Source: an uncultured Prevotella sp.
GTDB lineage: Bacteria > Bacteroidota > Bacteroidia > Bacteroidales > Bacteroidaceae
Assembly: GCA_900553465.1 (NCBI GenBank)
Contig: USDT01000001.1
Location: forward strand, 62,001-126,000
Direction of reading: 5' to 3'
DNA: 64,000 nt
The notes beneath the pieces are model-generated. The model worked only from the letters and a program-made list of their open reading frames with translations. It was not told where the DNA came from and ran no database searches. The number at the start of each line of letters is the position of its first letter. Position 1 is the first letter of the stretch. A program made the translations under genes and the position numbers. This document shows positions 16,799-25,422 of the stretch, piece by piece.

Positions 16799-19552
16799 CT
16801 AACGCACTGCCTTGAAACGGTAAGTGCCTGATCCTATTTCGCAGACAACATATCCTCCCTCAACCTTAGACGTGCTGATGCCGGCTTCTGAAAGACTCTT
16901 TCCGCTTTCGGTCACATTGTCCAATGCCGTGGCCGGGATGCATACGGTAGCCGAGGAGTTGGCCGGTATCGTGATATTCCATTGGAACGACGCCCCGTTT
17001 TTCTTCCACGAACTGGTTATCTGTCCGTGAACAGAGTGGTAGGAACAGTCCACATGGCTCAGTCTGTCGATGAGCAGAGGCTTCATAATCAGTTTCTTGA
17101 ATCCGGGATGAGCATCATCACTCTTTATGCCTGCCATATTCTCATAAAACCAGATGAGCAGATCGCCCAGCAGCATGACATGATTCTGCGAGTCTATCCA
17201 GCGTTCCATTCCGTCGCCGTTCCAGTGTTCCCACACGGTGGTGGCACCTTTCTTTATCATGTATCCGAAGCTCGGATAGTCGGTCTTCTGCAACATTCCG
17301 TAAGCAAGGTCAGGACGTCCTATCTCCGTAAGCCCGCGCATCAGCCACTGACATCCTATCACTCCGGTGCTTATGTGTCCCTTAAAGTCGTTCTCTATGA
17401 GCCTTACCATGTTGTCGGCTATGTCGTTACGATAGTCGTCGGGCACGAGTCCGAAGCTTAGCGCCAGCAGGTTCGACGTCACGGTGTTGTTGCTGTATGA
17501 GCGTTTCTCCTTATCCAGGAACTTATTGTTGTAGGCTTCCTTGACCACAGCCGCCTGTTCGTCGAACTCGTTACGGTCGCCATCCTTGCCCATGAGAGAG
17601 GCAAACCAGGACATGGTCTTGAGCATATAATAATAGTAAGCCGTACCTATCACCGCCTTGTCGGTAATCAGCGACGGTATCTGCGGGTCGTTGGCGGTGA
17701 ACACTTCGGGCGGCGTGCACCAGTCACCGTAAACATCACGCGGCATGATATGGTCCGGGGTCAGATACTTGTCGCGCATATAATACAGCCACTTCTTCAT
17801 CGAAGCGTAATGCTCGGTTATCGGTTGTATGTTGCCGAACTGTGTGTAAAGCATCTTCGACACCGTGAGATAAGTGCCGGGCCACGTCATGTTGTCCGTG
17901 TAAGAGCTCCAGTAGCTCGGAGCGATGTCGGACACGCTGCCGTCCTCGCGCTGGGTTATGCGTATGTCGTGCACCCATTTCGCGTACAGATTATTGTTGT
18001 CGAAGAGGAAGCTCTCGCCGTACGATCCGATGGCTCTGTCGCCTGTCCACCCCATTCTCTCCGTACGTTGCGGGCAGTCGGTGGGCATGCCGCGGTAGTT
18101 GCTGCGCACACTCCAGTAGGCATTGTGGTAAATCTGATTTATCAGAGAGTCCGACGTCGCGAAATATCCGGTCTGCCGCATGTCGTCATAGAGCACTTGT
18201 CCCTCGAAGTCATCTGTAGAAGGCGTACCGGGATAATTGGTTATCTCCACATATCTGAAGCCATGAATGGCAAAGCATGGCACCCACGTCTCCGTTCCCT
18301 CGCCCTTCAATGTGTATTTGTCGGTGGCGAGTCCGCCGCGCAGATTGTCCAGATTGACGCTTCCGTCATCGTTAAGGAACTCCGCGAAGCGCAGCTTCAC
18401 TTCCCTGCCACGCTCACCCTTGACTTTCATTTTGAGGCGTCCGGAGAAGTTCTGTCCCATATCCAGAATATAGGTAGTGTCGTTAAGTCGGGTGACACCT
18501 GTCGGTCTGATAACGTCCATCACCTGTATATTATTGTTTATCTGCGCGCCGAGCTTTCCTTCCGGTGCGGCGGTCATGTCCACAGGCAGCCACGCGGAGT
18601 CGTCGAATCCGGCTTTGTCCCATCCCGGCATTTCTCGACGTGCGTCATACTCCTCGCCGTCATACTCGTTGTTAGCGCCTATCGCTCCGTGTGATGTCAC
18701 CTTCCACGACGCGTCACTCACCACATATTCGCGGCTGCCGTCGCCATACTCAAGTTCCAGCTGGGCGATGAGCTTTGGAAATTCGGCCCTGTCGGTGCGG
18801 CGCATATGGAAGAAACGGCCGTTGCCCACAATCACTCCGATGGCATTGTCGCCCTTGCCTATCTCGCCGGTCAAGTCGAACGTATTGTATTTCACTTCCT
18901 TTCTGTAATCAGTAGGAGTGGGTGCCAGCTCCTGACGGCCAATAGTCTTGCCGTTGATATGCAGTTTGTAAACACCAAGTCCGCAGATATACAATGTGGC
19001 TTTCGCCGGACGACGAGTCGTGCGGAAATCCTTTCTGAAATATCTGGCCGACAGTCTTGTGCAGTCGGCAGTTGGATTGTCCCACTCGAAAGCCTTGTCT
19101 AGCCCTATCCACTGCGCCTTCCATTCGCCGCCGTCGAGCAGTCCCATTGTCCAGCGGGCAGGCTTGCTCCATTCCGACTTGCCCTTATTCGTGGTGACGC
19201 ACACCTTCCAGTAGCACGTCATACGGCTCTTCAGAGCCACTCCGCCATACGGTATGTACGTCGAATTGTCCGAACTGACTTCTCCCGAATCCCACAAATC
19301 TGCCTTGCCGGGCTTCAGTTTATCCATCGTAGAAGCCACGAGTATGCGATAAGAAGTCTGCATCACGTTGCGTCCCTTGTCGTTCAGTTCCCAGCTCAGT
19401 CGCGGCGACACGATGGCTATTCCCATAGGATTGACAACCATCTCGCAGCGCAGATTGTCCACAGCCATGAGCTTGCTTGCGCCGGTCAGACACATTACAA
19501 GGATTAGAATCAATGTCTTTCTCACTATCACAGATTCGTATGGTTTCATCAT
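16799..19552 (-). CDS. Alpha-L-rhamnosidase, GH78
   Basis: 917 residues. An N-terminal hydrophobic stretch (RKTLILILVMCLTGASKLMA) indicates export, probably to the periplasm. The GH78 order is visible: an N-terminal fibronectin-like part (NPMGIAIVSPRLSWEL, SYRILVAST), the rhamnosidase N domain (ATLYICGLGVYKLHINGKTIG, NGRFF), a concanavalin-like strand region (TYILDMGQNFSGRLKMKVKG), and the (alpha/alpha)6 catalytic domain. The catalytic domain carries the hallmark PTDCPQRTERMGWTGD near residue 490, with the likely general acid Glu, and MIKKGATTVWEHWNG. There is no T9SS tail. It sits inside the rha cluster between rhaT and rhaD, so released rhamnose can be used directly. Confidence 0.93.
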   Translation of the reverse strand: MMKPYESVIVRKTLILILVMCLTGASKLMAVDNLRCEMVVNPMGIAIVSPRLSWELNDKGRNVMQTSYRILVASTMDKLKPGKADLWDSGEVSSDNSTYIPYGGVALKSRMTCYWKVCVTTNKGKSEWSKPARWTMGLLDGGEWKAQWIGLDKAFEWDNPTADCTRLSARYFRKDFRTTRRPAKATLYICGLGVYKLHINGKTIGRQELAPTPTDYRKEVKYNTFDLTGEIGKGDNAIGVIVGNGRFFHMRRTDRAEFPKLIAQLELEYGDGSREYVVSDASWKVTSHGAIGANNEYDGEEYDARREMPGWDKAGFDDSAWLPVDMTAAPEGKLGAQINNNIQVMDVIRPTGVTRLNDTTYILDMGQNFSGRLKMKVKGERGREVKLRFAEFLNDDGSVNLDNLRGGLATDKYTLKGEGTETWVPCFAIHGFRYVEITNYPGTPSTDDFEGQVLYDDMRQTGYFATSDSLINQIYHNAYWSVRSNYRGMPTDCPQRTERMGWTGDRAIGSYGESFLFDNNNLYAKWVHDIRITQREDGSVSDIAPSYWSSYTDNMTWPGTYLTVSKMLYTQFGNIQPITEHYASMKKWLYYMRDKYLTPDHIMPRDVYGDWCTPPEVFTANDPQIPSLITDKAVIGTAYYYYMLKTMSWFASLMGKDGDRNEFDEQAAVVKEAYNNKFLDKEKRSYSNNTVTSNLLALSFGLVPDDYRNDIADNMVRLIENDFKGHISTGVIGCQWLMRGLTEIGRPDLAYGMLQKTDYPSFGYMIKKGATTVWEHWNGDGMERWIDSQNHVMLLGDLLIWFYENMAGIKSDDAHPGFKKLIMKPLLIDRLSHVDCSYHSVHGQITSSWKKNGASFQWNITIPANSSATVCIPATALDNVTESGKSLSEAGISTSKVEGGYVVCEIGSGTYRFKAVR

Positions 19553-19900
19553 TCTGAAGTTTAAAGTACGCAGGATAAGCGGTATTTTGTTAATGTCTTA
19601 AAGTTCTATGCATAACAGAAGTAACGTCGTGACAGTCGGCACATTGCGTCACACCTGTCAGATAAAGAACCAATGATGTTGCCGGACAGCGTGCCCAGTG
19701 TTTCCACATCCATCTGTACATGGCCACACCAGACACTGCGACGGCGTCCGCGGCAGACAACCGCCATCCGACCCGGTCTTTCACTTATGTTATGCTCACG
19801 GGAGACAACGTCACCCGTGAGCACATCTATAAGTCGAAATTAATCAAACAGAAATAACAATATCGTAGCATGACCGGCACACATCCGGCCAGAAAACATG
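19553..19900. other. Gap inside the rha cluster
   Basis: About 350 bp between rhaT and the GH78 gene. Apart from the hairpin at 19793-19823 and the upstream region of the GH78 gene, I see no promoter consensus or reading frame worth naming. Confidence 0.4.
19793..19823 (-). terminator. Hairpin downstream of rhaT
   Basis: TGCTCACGGG (19793-19802) pairs with CCCGTGAGCA (19814-19823) around 11 nt. There is no T-run, so it may be an RNA-stabilising or partial terminator element between rhaT and the GH78 gene. Confidence 0.4.
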
Positions 19901-20932
19901 TCACTGCTGTGCCATGGCCACCACAATGATGGAGGCTATGAGTATGAGCAGGCCGGCAACAAGCACTCCGGCAGCCTTGCGTCCGCATCCGCGCCACTCT
20001 TTCAGGATAATGCCCCAGACGTTGCTGAATATCACATTGAGCGACATGAGGATGCTCCACGAGAATGCCAGCAGCACCGGACTGTCGGTGAGGAAGCTCT
20101 TGCCCGTCTCAAGGCCGAAGAACTGCGAGTACCACAGCAAGCCGGCAAGGGCACAGAAAAGCACGTTGTTGGCCAGCACACGGCCGCTGCATGCGAAATA
20201 TTCGCGGCCGGTATAGTTCTTTATGTTCTGCCGGATGCAATATACGGCGTTGGTGCAGAAACCGCCGAGCGTAACGAGCAATATGACGGGAAGGCCTGCG
20301 AAGAGCGGATCCACGCCACCGTTGAGGGCTGCCTCCTTGATCGGTCCGCCGGCATCGAGACCCAGAGCGAAGCATGCGCTCATCACTCCGGCAAGCAAGG
20401 CCACGAGCAGACCCTTGGTAAGGGCGAAATCTTTTACTGCCGCCTTCTTCTCTTCCTCACTCATATTGGCCGAGCGCAGGCTGCCTGCATAACCTATAAC
20501 AGCAATGCCTGCAATGGTGATGCACACGCCACAGAGCAGCATGAGGCCGTCGCCGCGGAGCAGGTCGGTGCCGGCAAAGAGCGCCGGAAAGAGAGTTCCG
20601 AACGCAGCACACGTACCGAGAGCTATGCTCTGGCCCAAGGCGACACCGAGATAGCGCATGGAGAGGCCGAACGTCAGGCCGCCAACCCCCCAGAGAACAC
20701 CATAGATGACGGCCTGAAGCGCTCCGCCCGAACTCCACAACTGCCACAGACTGCCGCCCGCAGGAACGGCGAGCAACGCGCCAAGCAAGGGGAACACAAG
20801 CCATGCGAAGATGCCCTGAACCAACCAGAAGCTCTCCCACGACCATTCCTTAACCTTGTTAATGGGCACATAAGAACTGCTCTGACCGAAACTGCCGACC
20901 GCTATTATCAATAACCCTAACAAAACGTCCAT
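19901..20932 (-). CDS. rhaT: L-rhamnose-proton symporter
   Basis: 343 residues with about ten hydrophobic helices, matching the RhaT family. It imports L-rhamnose with protons across the inner membrane. Family features include the N-terminal GLLIIAVGSFGQSSSYVPINKVKEWSWE, WGVGGLTFGLSMRYLGVALGQ, FALGLDAGG, and the C-terminal FSNVWGIILKEWRGCG. It starts 18 bp after the rhaA stop, so it is co-transcribed with rhaB and rhaA. Confidence rests on both the WESFW/GGLTFG signatures and the neighbours. Confidence 0.95.
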   Translation of the reverse strand: MDVLLGLLIIAVGSFGQSSSYVPINKVKEWSWESFWLVQGIFAWLVFPLLGALLAVPAGGSLWQLWSSGGALQAVIYGVLWGVGGLTFGLSMRYLGVALGQSIALGTCAAFGTLFPALFAGTDLLRGDGLMLLCGVCITIAGIAVIGYAGSLRSANMSEEEKKAAVKDFALTKGLLVALLAGVMSACFALGLDAGGPIKEAALNGGVDPLFAGLPVILLVTLGGFCTNAVYCIRQNIKNYTGREYFACSGRVLANNVLFCALAGLLWYSQFFGLETGKSFLTDSPVLLAFSWSILMSLNVIFSNVWGIILKEWRGCGRKAAGVLVAGLLILIASIIVVAMAQQ

Positions 20933-20950
20933 GACAAAACAACCTTTTAT

Positions 20951-22204
20951 TTATTTACGCTTTGAGGTCACGTCGGCCTCGTATTTATCAACCTCAGCTA
21001 TGAACTCCTCGCCCACAGGCACACCGTTGCGCAGACAGAACATGTCCCATACGGCATTCCATGGCAACGACTTGCACTCCTCGAGCAACGCCAGACGCTC
21101 GAAGCCCTTGTCCTCGGCTTCGTAGCTGCGCAATGTATGGAGCGGTTCGAGCAGCGCCTGGAGCAGACATTTCTGTGTGGCGCGGCTTCCGATGACATAG
21201 GCTCCGATGCGATTGATGGACGCGTCGAAGTAGTCGAGACCTATGTGCACGCGACCGAGGGCTCCGCAACGCACAATCTCCTTGCAGAGGTCGAGCGTGT
21301 CGTCGTTCATTATCGTTACGTGATCGCTGTCCCAACGCACGGGACGGCTCACATGGAGCAGCACCTCCGGCACGAACAGCAGGAGCGAAGAGAGTTTGTC
21401 GGCCACACTCTCCGTCGGATGGAAGTGGCCTGTGTCGAGCGTGACGAGCTTCTGATGCTGCACGCCGTAACCTATATAGAAATCGTTTGAACCCACGGTG
21501 TAGCTCTCAAGACCTATGCCGAACACCTTGGACTCGATGCTGTCCTTCATGTTCTTATACTCTGTTGCGAATATGCGGTCGAGCGAATCCTTGAGCAGTT
21601 CGCGATACATCATACGGTTGACCGTTATGTCCTTGCTGCCGTCGTGTATCCATAGGTTCATTATGCAGGGGTCATTCTGGCGGCGTCCCATCTCTTCGGC
21701 AATAGCACGGCAGCGCACTGTGTGCTCCACCCAGAAGTCGCGTATAGCCTTGTCGGGATTGGCCAGCGAGAGGTTTCCGCTCTTGGGATGAGAGAACGAG
21801 GTGGAGTTGAAGTCGAGCTTTATGCCGTTTTCAGCAGCCCACTGCATCCAGCTCTCGAAGTGTGACGGCTCAACCTGATCGCGGTCGACAAACTGTCCGC
21901 CGAAGTCACCGTATATCTCGTGCAGGCTCAGACGGTGACGGCCGGGAATGAACGACATGGCTTTCAGTATGTCCATGCGCACTTCCTCCATGTTGCGCGC
22001 CTTGCCGGGATAATTGCCCGTGGCCTGTATGCCGCCCGTGAGCGCGCCGCCCGACTCGAATCCTGTGACGTCGTCGGCCTGCCAGCAATGCATTGAGAGG
22101 GAAATATTCTGCAAGGCGTCCATCGCCTTGTCTGTATCGATGCCCAGAACGGCATAGCGTTCCTTGGCTATCTCGTAGGCTTTGTTGATGAGTTGTTCTT
22201 TCAT
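20951..22204 (-). CDS. rhaA: L-rhamnose isomerase
   Basis: 417 residues, as in E. coli RhaA (419). It interconverts L-rhamnose and L-rhamnulose in the cytoplasm with bound divalent metal. Signatures include ISLSMHCWQADDVTGFE, GGIQATGNYPGKARN, RLSLHEIYGDFGG, LDFNSTSFSHPKSGN, WIHDGSKD and TLDTGHFHPTE, which supply the His, Asp and Glu metal ligands of the xylose-isomerase-like barrel, and HVSRPVRWDSDHV. It sits between rhaB (104 bp upstream) and rhaT (18 bp downstream). Confidence 0.97.
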   Translation of the reverse strand: MKEQLINKAYEIAKERYAVLGIDTDKAMDALQNISLSMHCWQADDVTGFESGGALTGGIQATGNYPGKARNMEEVRMDILKAMSFIPGRHRLSLHEIYGDFGGQFVDRDQVEPSHFESWMQWAAENGIKLDFNSTSFSHPKSGNLSLANPDKAIRDFWVEHTVRCRAIAEEMGRRQNDPCIMNLWIHDGSKDITVNRMMYRELLKDSLDRIFATEYKNMKDSIESKVFGIGLESYTVGSNDFYIGYGVQHQKLVTLDTGHFHPTESVADKLSSLLLFVPEVLLHVSRPVRWDSDHVTIMNDDTLDLCKEIVRCGALGRVHIGLDYFDASINRIGAYVIGSRATQKCLLQALLEPLHTLRSYEAEDKGFERLALLEECKSLPWNAVWDMFCLRNGVPVGEEFIAEVDKYEADVTSKRK

Positions 22205-22308
22205 AATCAGGTTTTTTGTTTAAAATGGTTGTATGTAAATTATCGGTCAAGACGCAACGGCGGCCCGTCACGCCCGCCTAAAGCCGGCATAGGCCGGTAT
22301 GAAAACGC

Positions 22309-23775
22309 TCAGGCGGTGAACGGCGCCCTGCGGTATGCTTCTTCCCATGCGGCGGTGTCGGCCGGCATGTATGTCTTCAGGCTTACCGACCCGCGCACCA
22401 TACGGCGCATGCCGGCTACGTCGGACGAATGTCCGGCAGCTACTGCCTGCATCATGATGTTGCCTATGGCTGTTGCCTCGGACGGGCCTGCTACGACAGG
22501 CACACCGATGGCATCGGCCGTCCACTGGTTCAACAGCTCATTGCAACTGCCACCGCCGATAACGTGCAGAACGCTGAGTGGTCGCTCGGACAGCTCGCGC
22601 AGACTGTCGAAGACATGACGGTAGCGCAAGGCAAGACTCTCGAAGATGCAACGCACCAGACGTCCGCGCGTATCGGGCACAGGCTGGATGTGACTGCGGC
22701 AGAATGTCCGTATGGCCTCAACCATGTCGGACGGATTAGAAAAAGAAGCTGCGTCGGGATTGATCAAACTACGGAACGGCTCTGCGGCACGTGCCTCGTC
22801 TATCAGCACGTCGTAGGGCACCGCACCCCATTGGGCACGGCAGCGCTCAAGTATCCACAGGCCGCATATATTCTTCAGCAGGCGGATGGTACCGTTGACG
22901 CCGCCCTCATTGGTGAAGTTCAACTTTTGAGTGACGGCGCTGATGACGGGTGCATCAGTCTCGATACCCATCAGCGACCATGTGCCACTGCTGAGATAAG
23001 CAAAATCGCGGTCGGATGCCGGAACGGCGGCAACGGCAGAAGCGGTGTCGTGGCCGGCCACTGCTATCACCGGCACGGGGCCGAGCCCTGTCTGGCGCTG
23101 CACCTCTGGCGTGAGCACACCCACCTGGTTGCCCGGAAAGACGAAACGTCCGAAACTCTCCTCCGTCAGTCCCGTGGCCGCAAGAAGCGACGGCTCGAAA
23201 CGGCGTGTGGCCGCATTGAGCAACTGGGAGGTGGAGGCTATGGTGTATTCGGTCACCATTTCGCCCGTGAGCATGTATGTTATGGCATCCGGCATGAACA
23301 ACAGTTTGTGTGCGGCGGCCAGCGCACTGTCTGACGAACGGCGCATGGCGTCGAGCTGGAACAGAGTGTTGAAGTCCATCACCTGTATGCCGGTCTGACT
23401 GTAGACCGTCTCGCGCGGCACTTCCGAAAAGAAACGTTCTGCAGCTCCCGAGGTGAACGGATCGCGGTAGGCACGCGGAAGACGCAGGAAAGCGCCGTCC
23501 TCGCCGACACACACGAAGTCCACACCCCATGTGTCAACGCCTATGGAGCATATCTCACAGTCGTCGCGACCGGCAACCAGCCTCAACCCTTCCACAACAT
23601 TGCGGAACAGTTCGTAGATGTCCCAGTAGAACCGTCCGCCGTTCTCTATGAGATGGTTGGGGAAGCGGTTTATCTCCTCCAGCTCCAGACCGGACGGGAG
23701 AAAACTGCCGACTATCGTACGTCCGCTCGTTGCTCCGAGGTCAACTGCAAAGAAACATTTTCTTTTGTTGTTCAT
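22309..23775 (-). CDS. rhaB: L-rhamnulokinase (FGGY family)
   Basis: 488 residues, the typical length. It phosphorylates L-rhamnulose to L-rhamnulose 1-phosphate with ATP. The FGGY/actin-fold signatures are FFAVDLGATSGRTIVG (phosphate-1), GVDTWGVDFVC, AGHDTASAVAAVPA (with catalytic Asp), YLSSGTWSLMGIE (phosphate-2) and VIGGGSCNELLNQWTADA (adenosine). It is first gene of the leftward rha operon. A -7 element (23811-23818) and a 17-bp direct repeat (23847-23884) lie just upstream. Confidence 0.96.
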   Translation of the reverse strand: MNNKRKCFFAVDLGATSGRTIVGSFLPSGLELEEINRFPNHLIENGGRFYWDIYELFRNVVEGLRLVAGRDDCEICSIGVDTWGVDFVCVGEDGAFLRLPRAYRDPFTSGAAERFFSEVPRETVYSQTGIQVMDFNTLFQLDAMRRSSDSALAAAHKLLFMPDAITYMLTGEMVTEYTIASTSQLLNAATRRFEPSLLAATGLTEESFGRFVFPGNQVGVLTPEVQRQTGLGPVPVIAVAGHDTASAVAAVPASDRDFAYLSSGTWSLMGIETDAPVISAVTQKLNFTNEGGVNGTIRLLKNICGLWILERCRAQWGAVPYDVLIDEARAAEPFRSLINPDAASFSNPSDMVEAIRTFCRSHIQPVPDTRGRLVRCIFESLALRYRHVFDSLRELSERPLSVLHVIGGGSCNELLNQWTADAIGVPVVAGPSEATAIGNIMMQAVAAGHSSDVAGMRRMVRGSVSLKTYMPADTAAWEEAYRRAPFTA

Positions 23776-23810
23776 TTGGTTATATAGCTTAGACTTCTAA
23801 ATTGGCTGAG

Positions 23811-23818
23811 CAAATTTA
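23811..23818 (-). promoter_or_regulatory. -7 element of the rha operon
   Basis: The minus strand reads TAAATTTG, about 36-43 nt upstream of the rhaB ATG. A TTTG -33 box is lacking, as expected for a promoter that depends on an activator. Confidence 0.55.
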
Positions 23819-23846
23819 GCAATAACAACCATTACGGCGCGTATGT

Positions 23847-23884
23847 TTTTTGACTTAAAACATTCACTTTTTGACACAACACAT
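23847..23884. promoter_or_regulatory. Direct-repeat operator upstream of rhaB (probable AraC-type site)
   Basis: Two 17-bp direct repeats start exactly 21 bp apart: TTTTTGACTTAAAACAT at 23847-23863 and TTTTTGACACAACACAT at 23868-23884, matching at 14 of 17 positions. The two-turn spacing and the position just upstream of the -7 element match activation sites of AraC-family proteins. The likely binder is the regulator at 14737-15654. Confidence 0.6.
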
Positions 23885-24454
23885 AAAAGAGCATACAGAA
23901 AGCCATATATTAAAGGTATGAACTGCTCATAAGAATGTCACAATACGCATAAAACAAGCACGATACGCTCGCAGAAAGCCGTCTTGGCAGAGTAGCGGCG
24001 CATGGTGGAACACGGCTGTCGGATATATAAAAAGTGACATAAACCGCATATCGTCAGCGTCAGATCACACATAAGAATGGCATAATAATACATTATCCAC
24101 CGTGATATGAAATAAAATATGCAACCGCGGAAAAGTTCTCCGGAGAAAAATATACGGCGACACAACGGCATGAAGCAAGAAGTGTGCGGACGGCGGAGAT
24201 AATAACGGCCGGATGCGGAATAAGCCCCATGGCAGAGCGACAATGACAGCGAACGGCATACAGGCGACGGGCGCGGCACCAGGGAAAGCAACACACTATA
24301 TATGACAAGGTTACGAAGCTCATATAATAAGGCTGAGAAGGATTGTCTAAGGGTCTTAAAAGCATCGGCACACGGAGCCGGAACTGCCCAAAAGAAACAG
24401 GCATAGGCGTGTGGAGCAAGAATAATACGGAATGGTGCTTTTCGCCTTCAAGAC
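23885..24454. other. Long intergenic region left of repeat R2
   Basis: About 570 bp without a credible reading frame, RNA gene or promoter consensus. Confidence 0.4.
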
Positions 24455-24903
24455 TGTATATTTATGCAATATCAAAAGTAAAAAATTTTGACAAAAAAAA
24501 TTTTCAAAATAGAAAACGGAGCGCGACGGAACAGGCTTTATCAGACGGATTTTTCTTTTGCTCACCGTCGTATTTTTCTTCACGAATGACATAAAAAATC
24601 AGACGGCTCTGCGAAACAGCCTTTATCACCATGCGATATGGGCTTGGTTATGGTGTGATATTGAGCATATCAGGCCCTGATATGGGCAATATCAGAGGCT
24701 GAAACAGACTGTTTCATAGCGCCATACAGAAGCTATCGGATTGTCATAAAGCACAAGTGACTGGCTGTCAACACAATACGCAACCCTCTCAAAACTCGAG
24801 AATTTGCGACCGAGGAGACCGCTGCTCGAAAATATCGCCGTATTTTCGAGTTATCGATGAATATTTATGCAATTATGAGATCTGATTTTTGCATAAATAT
24901 ACA
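24455..24903 (+). repeat. R2 repeat, copy A (449 bp, palindrome-bounded)
   Basis: Matches R2 copy B (51264-51712) read in the opposite orientation; both are exactly 449 bp. It begins with TGTATATTTATGCA and ends with its exact reverse complement, TGCATAAATATACA. Inside, in order: AAAAAATTTTGACAAAAA, the 22-bp array (24598-24729), ACGCAACCCTCTCAAAACTCG, the perfect hairpin CTCGAAAATA/TATTTTCGAG (24825-24850) and a second 14-mer, TGAATATTTATGCA (24858-24871). It is non-coding. Confidence 0.8.
24598..24729 (+). repeat. 22-bp tandem array, R2 copy A (6 units)
   Basis: Six adjacent 22-bp units start at 24598, 24620, 24642, 24664, 24686 and 24708. Unit 24664-24685 is the clearest, with ATATCAG at positions 4-10 and CTGATAT at 14-20. 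The junction of the last two units pairs GAAACAG with CTGTTTC. Confidence 0.8.
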
Positions 24904-25195
24904 GAGACGTACTTAGAAATGAAAAGAGCACAAACAAAAACAACAGAGACTTGTCATAGTGTACTTTATGCTTATTATCTTTACGATATAAACAACAGCT
25001 GCAAAAGTCATAGATTTTTGCAAATAGGATTGTATTAACCATTTGTCCTTCCTGTCTGTATTCATCATTACATGACATTGCACAACAGTGCTGCGTAGTA
25101 CAATATACGCCACAATGCCGTACTATACAGAATGATACTATTAATATGCTTTTTGAGAGAAACAAACAATGTAATATCAAAATAGCAGTGTTTAG
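24904..25195. other. Intergenic region right of repeat R2
   Basis: AT-rich DNA with short open frames on the minus strand that lack protein-like composition. Nothing is recognised before the promoter at 25196. Confidence 0.4.
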
Positions 25196-25227
25196 TTTGA
25201 ACGGGTTATCATTAATTCTTAAATTTG
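25196..25227 (+). promoter_or_regulatory. Promoter of the large GH78 gene
   Basis: TTTG at 25196-25199, a 20-bp spacer and TAAATTTG at 25220-25227. The leader would be about 190 nt, long enough for regulation. Confidence 0.6.
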
Positions 25228-25422
25228 CATAAATACATTATTATAAAACTGACACTAACCACACCAACCGATAGTATCTATTTGTTTGTTATGACTTTGG
25301 TCAGGTCATGAATCCTCCCATGCCACAGGCGACAAAATAAACATGGCAACCTGTATGCGTAAAGTGGCGGACGATGACACAGAGAATATTTATCATTAAT
25401 ATCAATATAATAACTATTAATC

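Noticed and set aside
24343..24594. Frames in both R2 copies sharing the peptide VKNFDKKNFQNRK
   Set aside because: The shared peptide comes from the repeat DNA itself (AAAATTTTGACAAAAA block); reading context differs in the two copies and neither has start signals.
24851..25180. 109-residue minus-strand frame rich in Cys and Phe
   Set aside because: Low-complexity, starts in AT-rich DNA and ends within repeat R2; no family resemblance.
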